DNA from: Ailurus styani
Lineage: Eukaryota; Chordata; Mammalia; Carnivora; Ailuridae
Length of the DNA: 64,000 nucleotides
Direction: 5' to 3'
Assembly (NCBI GenBank): GCA_002007465.1
Contig: LNAC01000003.1
Coordinates: forward strand, 7,642,107-7,706,106
Shown here: one piece after another, positions 47,321-60,617 of the stretch
Position numbering within the stretch: position 1 is the stretch's first letter
Layout of the letters: each line of letters begins with the position of its first letter
Notes under the pieces: model-generated
Told to the model about the DNA's origin: nothing
Database searches by the model: none
What the model saw: the letters and a program-made list of their open reading frames with translations, nothing else
Translations under genes and position numbers: made by a program

Positions 47321-47745
47321 TAAAAGGTTAAAGACAGCTGCAAATTCTTTGATATTCCTGTCAATGAGTGATGGGTCTATTTCTTCTCCCTTTAAATTTA
47401 TGTCTGCTTTGACCAATAAAGTACATAGTAGGAGTGACATGATGCCAGTTCTAGGTCTAGGCTGCAAAGTGCTGGTAGCTTTTGTTTTGATCTCTTGGAG
47501 ACAGAACCTCCAAGAATGAAGTCCAATTCCCCTGGTGGAGAGACCACTTGGAGAGGGAACTTGCTGAGCTCAGTCTTTCAGATATTCTTACAAAGGCGTC
47601 AGGTATGAGTGAAGTCGCCTAGAAAAATTTTAGACCAGATCAGTCACTAGCTGAATGGCATCAAGTTACCCCAGTCAATCCACATGGAGTACAACAATCT
47701 CCCTAACCCAATGTCCAAGTCCAAAAAATTATATGATATAGGAAA
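47321..47745. mobile_element. Possible LTR-like insert within the L2
   Basis: L2 similarity stops near 47320 and resumes by about 47870. The intervening 'gatgggtctatttcttctccc', 'tctgctttgaccaataaag' and 'agtgacatgatgccag' resemble an old mammalian LTR (ERVL-like) I cannot name. Ends are not resolved. Confidence 0.4.
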
Positions 47746-47789
47746 GTTTTGAATAATTTCTTAAGAAATAGGAACAGGGAGGAACCAGG

Positions 47790-47855
47790 AAAAAAAAAAG
47801 AGAGAGAGAGAAGAGAGAGAGAGCGAGAGAGAAAGAGAAGGAGGGGTCAGGAAGA
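47790..47855. repeat. (GA)n-rich low-complexity tract
   Basis: AGAGAG/GAAAGAGA purine tract of about 60 bases. Confidence 0.9.
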
Positions 47856-47869
47856 TGAAAGAAAATTGA

Positions 47870-48345
47870 GATGGATGACTCCCAAAAGTCAAGTAAAAAG
47901 AGGATTTAAGAATGAGGAAGTGATTGTATCAGAAGCTGCTTGAGTAGGATGAGAACAGACTTGACTGTTGTGTTTAGTAACGCTGAGGCCACTGGTGACT
48001 CTGACAAGAGAGCTCTTTCAGTAGAATGTTGGGGACAAAATCCTCCTTGGAAGGGATTCAAGGAAGAATGGGCAGAAAAGAAATTGGAGGCAGAGAGCAT
48101 GGAAAACATTTAGGTAGTCTTGTTTAAAGGAGACCAGTGAAATGGTATAGTTAGAAGGCTTTGAGGGGTCAGGGAAGCTATTTTTGTAAGGTCACATAAA
48201 TTAAATAATATTCCTCTGCTGTTGTGAATGATCTACCAGGGAGGGGAAAATTAAGGATGAAGCAGAGATGAGACAATTGGGGAAGTATTGTCCTTTATTT
48301 CATGAGATGAACATATCTGTGCACAAGTGTAGGGGTGCTCTTATA
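47870..48345 (-). mobile_element. L2 LINE reverse-transcriptase region, antisense
   Basis: 'tgagtaggatgagaacagac', 'ggccactggtgactctgac', 'agagagctctttcagtag', 'gggattcaaggaagaatggg' are the reverse complement of the L2 RT segment encoding the FDTVDH-type motif region. Broken by stops and indels. Together with 46860-47320 it is probably one L2 copy. Confidence 0.7.
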
Positions 48346-49614
48346 TAAGAGCACAAAGGTGTCCATACCACTGTGACAAAAGGTCAAAGGCAGAGCCCAG
48401 TAATCTCAACAATACAGTGGTGAGTTCATATATTTCTTTTTGAAAGTGGTCATCCTGGCACAAGACTAGAGTCATAGTTCACTGAGTTAAAATAATTTGG
48501 TTCTAGGCATTTGTAAGAATGCAATATTTAATAAAGATTATATGGCAAAAAAAATAAGGAGAAAGCATTCTTTAGTAAATTGTGAGACTACTTAGCAAAA
48601 TGGTAATACTCTGTTGAGTCCCACCACTTGCAATCTGTACTGAAATAAATTCCAAGTGCACATAAAAGTTAAATAGCTTAAAATCAGATGATATATATTT
48701 ATATATAATATATATTTACATATAATATATATTTATATATTACATATATTTATATATTTATACATAATATATAAAAATATATATTATATATATATTTAAA
48801 AACTAACCAAAGAATTGAATCTTTACCAGATCTCTTGATGGAGACAATTTTTATGAGTTACAAGTAATACAATGTAAATTTAAAAAGCAGTACAAAATGC
48901 CATATTTACTATGAATATACTCAGTCTGCAATTGTTCAAATGTAGAATTTCCAATAACTAGATTTCTTTAGCATTCATGACACCTGTCCCTAATTTTCTG
49001 GTTCACAAATCTATGAAATGTTTGAACCAAACGAGATTTACTCTCCTCAAAGTTAACCTTATCTAGGAACTACTTTTGTTTTTTCTCTGCTCTCTGTAAC
49101 AGAGATGGGAGGGATTTATGGAGATTATCCTAAATTTGAGGTTTAGACAGAAGAGGAGAAGAAGGGAGAGGAGACCCACTCCCTGGAAATATCTCATCCA
49201 CAAGACAAAAGCACTGGTCCTTTGCACTTTGGGATCTATGTACTTCACCCCAACCTTACTCTTCCTAAATATGTGAGATTTTGTCATTAAAAAGGATGTC
49301 TTTCATACAGTCATCACTGCCTAAAGGAAAAAGACAAGAAGTGAATACATAGAACTGATATTTGTTTCGGACTGATGGGATTGTGGCTAAAGTTTCTATT
49401 TTTATAATTTCCCTACTGTTGTGATATCCTTTAAACATTTAAAAATCCAATATAAAAATTGAGAATCATTTAATTAGTACAAAGCCCTCAAGATTGCACA
49501 CATTAATGGTTATAGCTCTGAGTTAAATTTTATTCTCCCCAGTGTGTTTATTCCTACTATACATTTCTATATTAATGTTTCATTTACATTTTGATTGCCA
49601 TTGATTTTGATTTA
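48346..49614. other. Unique sequence with a TA-rich satellite
   Basis: The TATA/TAAT repeat tract at 48688-48797 is the only notable element. No gene recognised. Confidence 0.45.
48688..48797. repeat. TA-rich imperfect repeat (cruciform-prone)
   Basis: About 110 bp of TATATTTATATATAATATA-like units with strong self-complementarity. Confidence 0.9.
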
Positions 49615-49795
49615 CCTGGAGTCAGATCAAGATTGAATCCTGGTTCCACTGCACATTAATTGTGTGTACTCATCTGGTAAAATGGAAATAACTCTTCCAA
49701 CAAACTTGGGAGGATGAAATGAGATAATGTAATGAAAGTGTTTTATGAAGTGTAAAGCACCATGAAATATGTCCTTTGGTTATTTTTATTCTAAA
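49615..49795 (-). mobile_element. MIR SINE, antisense
   Basis: 'gattgaatcctggttcc', 'tcatctggtaaaatgg', 'gaggatgaaatgagataatg' and 'tgtaaagcaccatgaaat' are the reverse complement of MIR in order. Confidence 0.85.
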
Positions 49796-51164
49796 ATATA
49801 GCCAAGAGAAAGTTAGATTCCATTTTTAATCCAAGTCTATTAACCTTTTTTAAGAACAAGACCTAATTTGGGACTCTTGTCCCAAAGGCAAATGTAAGAA
49901 TGAGAAATGATTAGAGTAAAATCAAGCATATTTAAAATTTAAGTTTTTCAATAAAATTTGTTATAGAATAATTAAAATTAGTGAGACCCCAGAGCTTTCC
50001 AAAAAAAGAAGAAAAGGTAGTATCTTATTTATATAGGAATGATGCAGAAATTTAATAATATATATAGCAATTGCTATTTCCAAATTACCTTTATCTCTAA
50101 TAAACAAAAGCCAAATATTTCATTTAAATTTAAAAACTACTAATTTCAAAGTAATTTCAAACGCTTATGTATATGTATTACAGTGCATAAATTTAAGGCA
50201 TTGTCATCTAATACTTGAGTTTTTATTAGATTTTAAGGTTTAATATTTAAAATATAATACTCAATATACAACAAAACTGTAAAAATTGGGAGATTTTGTA
50301 TGTTGTATTTTCACTTACAACTCTTTTCATGTTGCTGCACCTCTTAAGTTTTTTCCTCTAAGCACAGTATAAAGAATTTCTCTCCCCAAAATGGGAAACT
50401 ATCGAATAACACTTAACAGAATTTCCTTCTCTAGAAGAGCTGTGAAAATAAATAAATCTCCTAAGGAAAAATGACAGTGTGATTTGGCACTCAGACACAT
50501 TAATGTGCCCACCACAATAACATGTACCAATTTTAAGATGCTTTTATTTAGGGAGTCCAACTTTGTCCTCAGATTTACCATTTTATTTATTTATTTACTT
50601 ATTTTTTTTTTTTTTTACCAATTCCACGTACTATCTATGGAAGAATGTTAGGAGCTTATACTTACAGAGTATAATATAAATCTAGATCAAAGTCAATATT
50701 TTGGCAGCAATAAATTTGTGTCAATGTGAAGATTCAAGAAGAAGAAGAAATCAAGACCCAGCAACATTGAACAGTATCCATAGTACATCAACTATGCCTA
50801 TATGACCCCCAAGAAAAGAAGCAGAATCAAAACACTTTTCTGGAAAAAGCGGAATCATGAGATTATAGACTCAATAGACATCATGACAAAAGAGAGAATC
50901 TCTTCTTATTAAGAGCAAATTGGAATCTAAAAAGTCACTCTTAATTCCATTTAACTCCAAGTTAACACTGTAAGACTGAGGTCTTCTCTAGTACATAGCA
51001 AGGAAAGCTTGTTTTGTCGAACAATCGAATATAGAAACAGTTTTATACTGGTGAAGGGAAACAACCCAGGAGACAGAACAATAGGCTCCGAGTATGTGTC
51101 ATTTGGGAAGAAGAGACATAATGGCTTTATGGTATCCAATTTGCATGTTAACCATCAGTTTAAT
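49796..51164. other. AT-rich unique sequence
   Basis: ATTT-rich and poly(T) low complexity at 50581-50617. No gene recognised. Confidence 0.45.
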
Positions 51165-51349
51165 CAGGGGTCAGCAAAGTATGATCCGTGGGCCAGAGCC
51201 ACTCTAGTCTAAAGCCGATTTTCAGTAAGTAAAGTTTTATTGGAACAGAGTCGTGTTATCTGTAGTTGTTTTTGCTATACAATGGTGTCCCACAAAGCTT
51301 AAAATATTTGCTATCTGACCTTTCACAGAGAAAGTTTACAGAAGCCTGA
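51165..51349. mobile_element. hAT-type DNA transposon fossil
   Basis: 'caggggtcagcaaagtatg', 'atccgtgggccagagcc', 'taaagttttattggaac', 'cttaaaatatttgctatctg' and 'cagagaaagtttacag' match a very common non-autonomous mammalian hAT element of about 180 bp. The right terminal repeat has decayed. Confidence 0.8.
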
Positions 51350-51474
51350 ACTAGAGTCAAAGCATCATGATATACACAGAAATAGTCTTCACCACCACCC
51401 CGAGAGTGCCAATACTGCAAGCCTTCTTTTAAATCTCTCCATCGTAATCTGAAAGATAAAGTGAGCATGAGTCT

Positions 51475-51660
51475 ATATGTTCCTTACAATCACCAGATGA
51501 GGTAGATACTATTTCCCCTTTTTTCCACCATGGAAACTGAGCCACTGAGGGTTAAGTAATTTGCCAAAGGTAACCAAGACGGCAAATAGCAGAGCCAAAC
51601 TTCAAACTAGGTTCAGAGTCTATGTTCTTGACCCTTATCTTATATTGCATATTATTCTCC
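51475..51660 (+). mobile_element. MIR SINE, sense
   Basis: 'atgaggtagatactatttcc', 'ggaaactgagccactgagg', 'gttaagtaatttgccaaagg' and 'agcagagccaaacttcaaac' match MIR in order. Confidence 0.85.
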
Positions 51661-51785
51661 TTTTATAGGAAAGAAAAATGAGGTTCAAGGAAATTAAATA
51701 TGTTGTTCAGTAGCAAGTGACATTAAGTATCAAGTAGTAAAGCCAGACTTCCAAACCCAAAGCCAACACACCTTCCATTTTTCCA
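51661..51785 (+). mobile_element. Second MIR-like fragment, sense
   Basis: 'aggaaagaaaaatgaggttc', 'tagcaagtgacattaagt' and 'agtaaagccagacttcc' look like the MIR 3' half repeated directly after the previous copy. It may be an adjacent insertion or a diverged duplication. Confidence 0.5.
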
Positions 51786-53148
51786 CATAATTACCCCACT
51801 AGATTATCCCTAAGGAGATAAAGAATTGGAAAGGTTTCGGGAAAAATAATAATGATGCTAGGGTTGGAAAAATATACCTATGAGAAAAGATAATTTGGTC
51901 CCAAGAAACAAATGATGTGGTTTATATTAAAATAGTAGGCAAGAGTGACATGGTCTCTGTAACTAAGAATGCAGTGTATAGAATACAATAATTTTTAAAA
52001 ACATAGCCTTTAATTTAACATAAGGCAAATATACAATCTAATGAGTACCTCTATAAATAGGTACTATATATAGGATTATTTAGTACCTCTATAAATAGGA
52101 AACTATAAATAAGATTATGCCAGAATAAAATGGTGACAAATCAGCAAACAAAAACAAAGCACAAATGAGATTTTATAGACATAATCTAGAAGGAAGGATT
52201 AGAATTATAATATTAACCTATGAAAAGACAGGCAAAATGGTAAGATTTTTGGTAAGAACGTAAGTGACATAATTGTGTGAACAAATTAGTTTTTCCAGTG
52301 ACAGGATTTATATGGTATTTTCCTAATACAGAAGATCAAAATGTCCCAGAGGCAAGATATAGTAGCGATAGAGGATTTCACATATGTGAATATCTATTAA
52401 GGTCAAAATTATGCTAAAAGAGAATTCGCTTTTGCTAGTTTTTGTTAAAGAGGATAGTATTTATACAACCAACATTCATTACATGTCAGGCCTTGCCTTT
52501 AATTTACTTGTAGAGACACATACCTTAGCCATTAAGAAAAACACTACAAAAAAGTCAGGGGAAAGATTAACATGACCCCATGGCAAAATTTTGCACAGAC
52601 TCCTAAATAACTGAATCAGTAGTTGAATAAAAAAGGCTACTCAATGGAAATGGAATTGCTTTAGCCCACAGTCTGGGTTAATTCGGTGCCAGCCTCTATT
52701 CCAAGCACTTTTACAGACATATATTCATTTAATCCTCATTGATATTTGTGTATGTGTATTGCATTTTACATTCTGATGCTTGATCATTGTAATTATGTCC
52801 ACTCTGGCTACATAGACAAGAAACTACCCACTGGTTACAAATGCACTGAGTTTCTAACTTCAAGGGATTAAACAACTTTGGGATCTATGATAAGGTTTTA
52901 GTAACCTTCTTAACACTAAAGGGGACTGGGCATGGGATTTTTTTCACCATTTGAAAATGGACACAATATAACATTTATACTACCAGACACTACAGTCTGA
53001 TAAGTCTGGTAAGACTTATAAGTCCCTGGGCTGAAAGTTAGGACTTTGAATGCTGTATCATCCATCGAAACAGAGACTTACATCATATCTAAGTGAACAC
53101 ATACTGGATAGGAACAATTTAACATTTTATCAATGGCCAATTTGACTG
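51786..53148. other. Unique sequence with a MIR scrap and a tandem duplication
   Basis: A MIR fragment is visible at about 52685-52745 ('ttccaagcacttttacag', 'tcatttaatcctcattg'). A 38-bp-period duplication beginning AGTACCTCTATAAATAGG lies at 52044 and 52082. No gene recognised. Confidence 0.5.
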
Positions 53149-53165
53149 GTCCCACAGTAAATCTT

Positions 53166-53348
53166 TTTTTTTTTAAGATTTTATTTATTTATTTGATGAG
53201 AGAGAGAGATCACAAGTAGGCAGAGAGAGAGGAGGAAGCGTGCTCCCTGCCGAGCAGGGAGCCCAATGCAGGCCTCGATCCCAGGACCTTGAGATCATGA
53301 CCTGAGCCGAAGGCAGAGGCTTTAAACCACTAAGCCACTCAGGCACCC
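53166..53348 (-). mobile_element. CAN SINE, antisense
   Basis: Reverse complement of SINEC: 'aagattttatttatttattt', 'gagagatcacaagtaggcag', 'ttgagatcatgacctgagc', 'taagccactcaggcacc'. Flanked by 17-bp duplications GTCCCACAGTAAATCTT (53149-53165) and GTCCCATAGTAAATCTT (53349-53365). Confidence 0.96.
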
Positions 53349-53404
53349 GTCCCATAGTAAATCTTATGGGTTGTGCAGAAATACAGCTGGGGATTATGAA
53401 TCTA

Positions 53405-53830
53405 TAATCTATGGTAAAAAATAACTCCCAGTTTGGAGTGGCTTAACACAACAAAGATTTACTTGCTCATGTCATAGTGAGCTAGTGGTTTTCCTCTACT
53501 TTTTACAAGGCGGAGATCTCATTCCTTCCATCTTGCAACTCTGCCATTTGAAATCCTTTGCTTACGACTTTGCCAATGACAGAGATCATTGAAAACTTAC
53601 CCTGTTTCACTTAACTCCCTCAGATTGGAAGTGGCAGTCATCCCCTGGGTTAATGTAAGGCTTTTGTCACATGACTCCAACCTCACTACAGGGGATGCTA
53701 GGAAATGTTGGAGAGTATGTGGGATATTTGATTGGCATTAATGATCTCTTCCAGAAGAGGTGAATGACCATGGGCAAGATAGGAGCACATACTAGATTCA
53801 AAACCAGAACTCAGGCCTTCTAGCTACCAG
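53405..53830. mobile_element. Possible old LTR-type repeat
   Basis: 'gagtggcttaacacaac', 'aagatttacttgctcatg', 'tcacatgactccaacctc' and 'gtgggatatttgattggc' resemble the 3' part of an ancient mammalian LTR in reverse. Family and ends not resolved. Confidence 0.45.
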
Positions 53831-56800
53831 TTCCATGTTCCCTTCAGATAATATGTGGGATTAACAAACCAATATCTTCAAGGCCCTTGAAATTAGCAAA
53901 GGGACAATTATTTCTCATTATAAAAGCTTGAATTTTTCTGTGATTTCTTAAAGCAAAAAATAAAGTTTCTTCAGCCAGTACAGAAATATATAGCCTTAAT
54001 TAGCTTTCTAGGGAGGTTAAAAAACCCAGCCTATATTTCACTGCTTCCCATTATTCAGAAGCTCTATTCCAAAATCTGTTGTACTAACGTTCTTGTTGAA
54101 AAGATTTTATCAAAGACAAAATCCAGACTATACCTTTTGATATCTCATCCTCTCCAAGTGAGAGTCTTAGAGCTGAGAATCTCGTGTGAGTAGGATGGAC
54201 TGATGCTGAGCTACAAAGTACAAAGATTTCTCAGAGGTATTTGAAAAAAGCCTTGTGAAGCTTTCTAGGCTAAGATGTTTGATTTTTAAGATCCTTTTTT
54301 AAAAACAGGATGAAGGAATAAATCCCATTGTGTTTGGTGACTGCCTGCTTCCTCTCAAGTGTTCTTGGCTTTAGTGGTTGGTATCAGAAGCCAGAGAAGC
54401 AATTCAGTCCACTGGACAATTTAAGAAACTGTGGTTATCCAAAATCTGGGTTCTAATGAAATCCTGAGTTGATCCCATGACTTGGCCAAACCTTTCCTTT
54501 TTTTTTTCTTTTTTTCTTTTTTAGAGTAAAGCTTTTTATATAACTCTAACCAAGAAATAAAAGAAGACAGAAAGATAGTATGCTGTTGCTTTTCAATTCT
54601 CCATACTGGTATGTTGGAAGGATCTTTCTGCCTTTAGAAAACCCAGGTTCTGCATCCTGTCATTAATCCAGCCAGGAAAATAAATGGTAAGAGCACACCT
54701 GTGGTGAATAACATCAACACCTATTCCATTTCCCCCAGTTAGTCACTAGTGCATTTTCTTTCTCTTGATGATCACAGCAACTCTTGAACACGGTATGCAA
54801 GTAGTTGATGATACACTAGGAAAAATATTGGTCACTACCTTCTTATTTCTTTTCTTTCAAGACAAGGAAATTCAATATAAACTGAGCCTTTCATGTTCAA
54901 GTTTATGTATCTCTATATGTGAAATGAAATAGTTATATCAATCTAGTTTCTGAGGGATGTGCTAAAATCTATCATATGTGTTCATTTTCTAAATAAAATG
55001 TTTCCATCTTTATTGAAAGAACTACCATCACTTACTTTTACTAATCTGAGATTGATTCCATAGCAGTAACTTAGGATGTGCTGTTAATGAGAACTTTAAG
55101 TGGTAAACCTTTCATTGCACTACATGGTACTTGCTTACTTGCCTTTCTATTTAACAAGACTGAATTTAAAAAAAAAAAGACTGAATTTAAAGTAAAAGTC
55201 CATGTCTTACTCATATTTGAATTTCTTGTCCGTAAGACCCTGAGATCTTAACAAGTATCTGGAAAATAAAACAAGAGGCCCTCAATATTCTTTAATGTAT
55301 TAATGTGTAGTTCTTGGCCTATAGAGAAAATAATATCTATTCACTTAGAAGTAGCAATAAAATATTAAATAAACATGTTACCAGCTTAATTAGTTTTACT
55401 TCCTTCAAGACAAATTTAAAAGTTACAAGGTCAAAAATAATTACAAAATTGACATCATATCACACTAGAAATATAAATCATGTATAATTCTAGGCTAGCC
55501 AAACTAAACTAAACTAATAGAATGTTCAAGGTGGAAAGAAACACTGAGAGCTTCTAGTTCTTTCCATTTGAGGAAAGTAAAACCTAGAAAGGAGATGATT
55601 CCAAAAACAGAATATAAGTTGATGGCAGAATGTGGGCAGTCTGAACATGAAATCAGTGCTTTTTCCCCCTGTTCTATTTATTTAAATATAATGAAATATT
55701 TAAAGACTTTATTCATATGCATGCCAGATGTCATTAATTTTAATTTATGTCACCACATAAGGTATTAATAAACAACTCAAAAAATATTTGAGGAGGCTGT
55801 TGATTTTCAAATCTTGGAATGCTATATTTCAAGAGTTCAATTTTTTAAAAAAAACTTGTATATTTGAAATATTTGTGTGTTAGAATTTCAAAATTAGAAG
55901 ACCCTTAAGAGGTGATCTGCTCTTGGCTTCAGGGTAATAAATGTTAAATTCTCTTACATTTTTGAACAAATTTATTTGCAAATTCTTAATTCTACAGACA
56001 TTGTTTATGAGCAGAATATTCATATAAATATTAATTTCTCCATTTGATGCTGAGAGTATTAAAGAACATTATGATAACGTCTCTAAGTTCATATGTCCAA
56101 CTTTTGCACATGTGTCCTAAATTTATAACTGCAATATTTTTGGCATAACCTTAAACAGATGGTGGGGTATTTGGTGATGCCTCTAGGGGAAAATCATTAT
56201 TATGTTAAGGCAGGGAATCATGACTGCAAAGAGAAATTTACATTTTCTATCACCAATAGCACTACTTTTGAGTTTGTTTTGTATTTGTCTTCATTGCCCC
56301 ATACAGAATTTTTAAAAATAAAATTTTAGGAGAGCAAGGGACTTTGTTCAAGATGAAATAAGTATTTGGAAAGTAAAAGAACTTATACCTGAGATTTTCC
56401 TCTGAGGACTAAGGACCACATTTCTCTTTTTTACAGCGAATAATATAGTTATAACCTCAGGGTGTGCTGTTCCTTCTCCCATCTCAAATGAATAATATAC
56501 ATTACTTTTAACAAATATCCAGAGATATTACACTTGCAGATTATTTTCTAGGTAATAAAAGACTTACAACTTAAGTAAACGGTCCCATTTAGACACAATC
56601 TATGATCATGTAATATTGAAATAAAGTCCTTTATAAAGTACATGAATTAAAATATTTCCTGAGCACACTAGAATAGCTGCTTATTTTTAAATCAAATTGC
56701 TTTCCACAATATGCAGTTAAATATAAAATGTTGTTACAGTTATATAATTAAATATACTTTGTTATTGCTTTGGAAGCATGTGGAGTGATTTTCATTTTGC

Positions 56801-59439
56801 CATCTGAGAATATAAGATGATCAATATTCAAAAACATAACATGAAACAGTTCAATATACAAATATCTCACTCTGCATCCTAATTATAAAATCTTCTGAAA
56901 TTATCTTTGCGTTGGTATTTGTTCCAGTAAAAAATAAATTACACTCTTCCATACAAAAGAATTATTTTCTAACTTGAGAAACCCACATTTTTCATGAAAG
57001 TCACTGGCTTGTCTCAAGGTTTAATTGAAACCAAATGAAGTCTAGTAAAACTAATCAAAACCAAACAAACCCTTGGGCTACATGAAGGACTTACAGCTAG
57101 CAGGTTTCACCTCGAGTTACAGTTCTTCAAGACTTGGTTAGAGCGCTCTAAAATCAAATTTAAAATGTTGCCATGCCATGTGAACTAGACATAAAATATT
57201 CTCCCAGGAGTTCCATGAATGGTTAAATTACAAATGCAACCTTATGATCTACAGAATTACACTATGACCATCAAGAAAGGCAGAAAATGCTGAATCAATT
57301 CATAGAAAGTAATTGATGGTAAAGAATTAACCTAAGACATTAATGCTTATCTCATGTGCTATATTTATATCACTCATTAAACAGAAATTTCAGGAAATCT
57401 CCCAAATGTCAGTACATAATTTGCATAAACCATTCTACAGGAGCTGAAATCTCTGAAGTACTGTAAGGGAGAGACTGAAAGCAGTAAAAATTAGGGGGGG
57501 AAACCATCTAGGGATTCTGGGTGGAGTACTAGATCTGAAGCTGAATAGTCATGTGATTTCAGCTTTTCACACCCGAGTTTTCTTGCTACAAAATGAGAGT
57601 AATAATTTCAACTCTTAACATACACTTTTCTCCGACGTAGTCATGTCAGAATGATGCAAATGGAAGTTATTCTGAAAGCATAAAGCAGATATCAGCAAAC
57701 ATCTGGAAGGTACGGAATAGAAAAGATGATTGCTTGCAAATTACTACTTCACGAATAAGTATGCCTCTTTGCATTTGAAGCTATACAAAGACCCGATAGA
57801 GAAAGAGTGACCTCAGCTTTGCTATATAAGAATACATGTATTTTGATGCATCTTATTTCATATTAAACCATATGAAATTAATTGTTTCTCTAAAGAATGC
57901 ATGTCTTAAGTGAATACCTATTCAATGTTTCAGCAGGCAGAATACTAAGTAGTATGACCATATGCTGAATAGAATACAAATGCCATATATAAAAGCGATT
58001 TAAAATATTTGGTATTACAATACTGAATAGGTCCAAAGACCATTTTATATTCTATGTATGTTGGCTCCTGGCAAGTCATTTTTAAAATTATGGAGTGTTA
58101 AAAAAACAAATGGACATAAAATAGAATAGGACTGTCCTAAGGGAAAATTTCCTTTGAGACAGATAACCTGCATTTTTTACAAAGAAAAAAAGCAAAGCAA
58201 TACAATTGGGACATATTGTTATTACCAATAATTTGGTGTTACGCTTAATTAAACTTTCAATTATATACTTTTATAATTTTAAACTGCTGATAATCTAAAT
58301 AATTTGATAATATATCTGATGACTTTCTTATATTGGTGAGTTACTATTTAGTAATTTAAATTTTTAGTAACTTAGAATATTGCCATTAGCCAATTTTCAC
58401 TATGTATACTTTATGGCAAAACAGATTTTTAACAGTTACCTTTTAATTTCTAATGCCTTACATAAATTTAAAATTATTAAACAGTCTTTCTCTAATAATG
58501 TATGTGACAAACCCAATTGCATGTGCTTATTTAAACGTGCTCCACCTTTATAGTAGGCATTAAGCAAGAGAAACAGAAAGCAAAAACCCCTAAATATTTA
58601 CCTGGGAATAATAACATAAGACTTACCCATCCTTTTACATGTGTGCAGAATACTGACTTACTCACCAGCTTCATTTGATTTAAGTGAGCAGATTTTATAA
58701 GTTAATGTCTTTTGTAAATTAATTATCATCAGTGGAACGAGGCTTATTCTCTAATGTGTATGGGACAAAGGGAAATGGTAACTTACTCTAACTTCTTTAC
58801 TCCAATGACCACTTCTGTAAATGTGAAATTGCCCAGAAACTGAAGAACACCTAAAACTTCTGCTTCAACTGAAGATGTACTAGTTAATTCAGACCAGCCT
58901 TTCAGCTGAGAACAAAAAATAGCTAGGTAAAATATTAAAAAGAAAGCTTCTTCAATGTATCAAGAAGTTATAAATTCATGAAGCATTACTGAGCTGAGAT
59001 CCAGGGAAAAGATGGGAACTCATAAAATCAAACCCAGTATTCAAGGTTTCTTTTGTACTGGAGCTACTTTAGCTACTTAGCAGCCTTGCAGAGATCAAAA
59101 TACAAAACCTGGAGCGTACGGTTCTAAAAGGTTTGGGCTATATTCGGCTTAGGAGCACTCCCTATACCAGATTGCAACCCCAAAGGGCTGCTCCATAGGA
59201 GTGCAGGTGAACCAGAAAGAAACCAGCCATTAAAAATACCTACAGCTCAGCAGTACATTATCAAGAGCCCTTAAAAGGTTAAGTCTTGAAGTTGAATTAG
59301 GGAATCTAGGATTTCTTGCACCTCTAGACATATAACAAAAGTAAACCAAAATTCTCTGTGTAGAAAGGTAATAACATACTCGACTTTGAAACTTTTCTAC
59401 ATTTTTTTTTCAAATACAATGTCTAGTGTACAATGATAA
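53831..59439. other. Long AT-rich stretch, almost featureless
   Basis: No gene, RNA gene or confident interspersed repeat is recognised over 5.6 kb. Exceptions are a MIR-like scrap at about 55525-55670 ('aaacactgagagcttctag') and an A-run between direct repeats at 55156-55191. The segment 59040-59400 may be diverged L1 5' sequence. Confidence 0.4.
55156..55191 (+). repeat. Perfect 15-bp direct repeat around a short A-run
   Basis: AAGACTGAATTTAAA at 55156-55170 and 55177-55191, separated by six A residues. Confidence 0.9.
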
Positions 59440-60013
59440 CTAGGTACCCAAAAGAAAGACATCATTTGCAAAACCCAATGGAAACAGACTCATGAAGACT
59501 TTACATATTGGAATTACCAGATTCCAATTGTAAAATAACCATATTTAGAATTTTCAAGGAGATAAGAGCCAAGCTGGAAAAATGCAACAGAGTATTCTCA
59601 AGTGGTTACAAAATATTTGCAAAAGAACTAAATCGAATATATAGAACTTAAAAGCATAATAACCAAAATAAGAAACTTAATGGATTTAAGAGCAAATTAG
59701 ACCCAACTGAAGAAATTATTTGTGAACTGGAAGATAAGTAAGAAAAAACCATCAAGAATAAAGTAGAGAGAAACAAAAAGAGTAAATTATTGGAGTAAAG
59801 ATATTATACTTAAGGATACAAGAAGAAAATGTAACATGTAATCAGAATTCCACAAAGAAAGAGAATGAGGCATAAACAATACTTGAAGAAACAGGTGGCT
59901 GAGAATTTTCCAGAATTGAAAATATCAGTATACAAATTTAAAAATGGAATGAAACCCAAGCAGGATAAAGAGCAGACACATCATAGTAAAACTCATAAAA
60001 CCACAAAGAAGAG

Positions 60014-60016
<3 letters not shown>

Positions 60017-60051
<35 letters not shown>

Positions 60052-60060
60052 AGAGAAAAG
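60017..60060. repeat. (GA)n microsatellite
   Basis: About 15 GA units in decayed L1 ORF1. Confidence 0.92.
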
Positions 60061-60339
60061 ATAAATGACTTCTTAACTGGAAGCCAGAAAACATTAAAAT
60101 GTTTTTCTTTAATGTATTGAAATGAAAGAAGTTTCAACTGCAGATTTTATATATGATAAAAAATATTTTAAGAATGAAGGTGAAAGGGGTATTTCAAACA
60201 AAAACTAAGAGTCTTTACCAGCAACCACCTATATTCTGAAATATATAATTCAGTCATAAGGAAAATAATCCAAAATGAAAGCTTAGACAGGCAAGGAAGG
60301 AGAAAGCACAAGGAAAAGTACGGAAATGTGGATAATTCT

Positions 60340-60617
60340 TTTTTTTTTAATTTAAATTTTGTTAGTTAGCCTATAGTGCAAAAGTGGTATCAGGAGTAGA
60401 ATTTAGTATTCATCACTTTATATACAATACCCAGTGTTCCTCACAACAAGCACCTTCTTTAATACCCATTGCCCCTCTAGCCCATCCCCTACCCACCTCC
60501 CTCCATCAAACTTCAGTGTGTTCTCCATCCTTAAGGCTCAATTATGGCTTGTTTTCCTGCCTCCTTTTTCTCTTTTCCCCCTTCCCATATATTCTTCTGC
60601 TTTTTTTTCTTAAATTT
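60340..60617 (-). mobile_element. Carnivore L1 3' end, antisense, with target-site duplication
   Basis: Begins with the poly(T) complement of the tail (60340-60348), then 'gttagttagcctatagtgc', 'aggagtagaatttagtattc', 'acaatacccagtgttcc', 'tagcccatcccctaccc' and 'ctccatccttaaggctc', the reverse complement of the carnivore L1 3'UTR. The 18-bp duplication GGAAATGTGGATAATTCT (60322-60339) / GGAAATGTGGATGATTCT (60618-60635) has one mismatch. Severely 5'-truncated (about 280 bp). The open frame 60384-60641 is antisense artefact. Confidence 0.95.

Noticed and set aside
52530..52610. Segment with weak similarity to U6 snRNA ('gattaacatgacccc')
   Set aside because: Only about a dozen positions line up, the 5' hairpin and flanking features are missing, and there is no Pol III terminator in place. 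I cannot separate it from chance.
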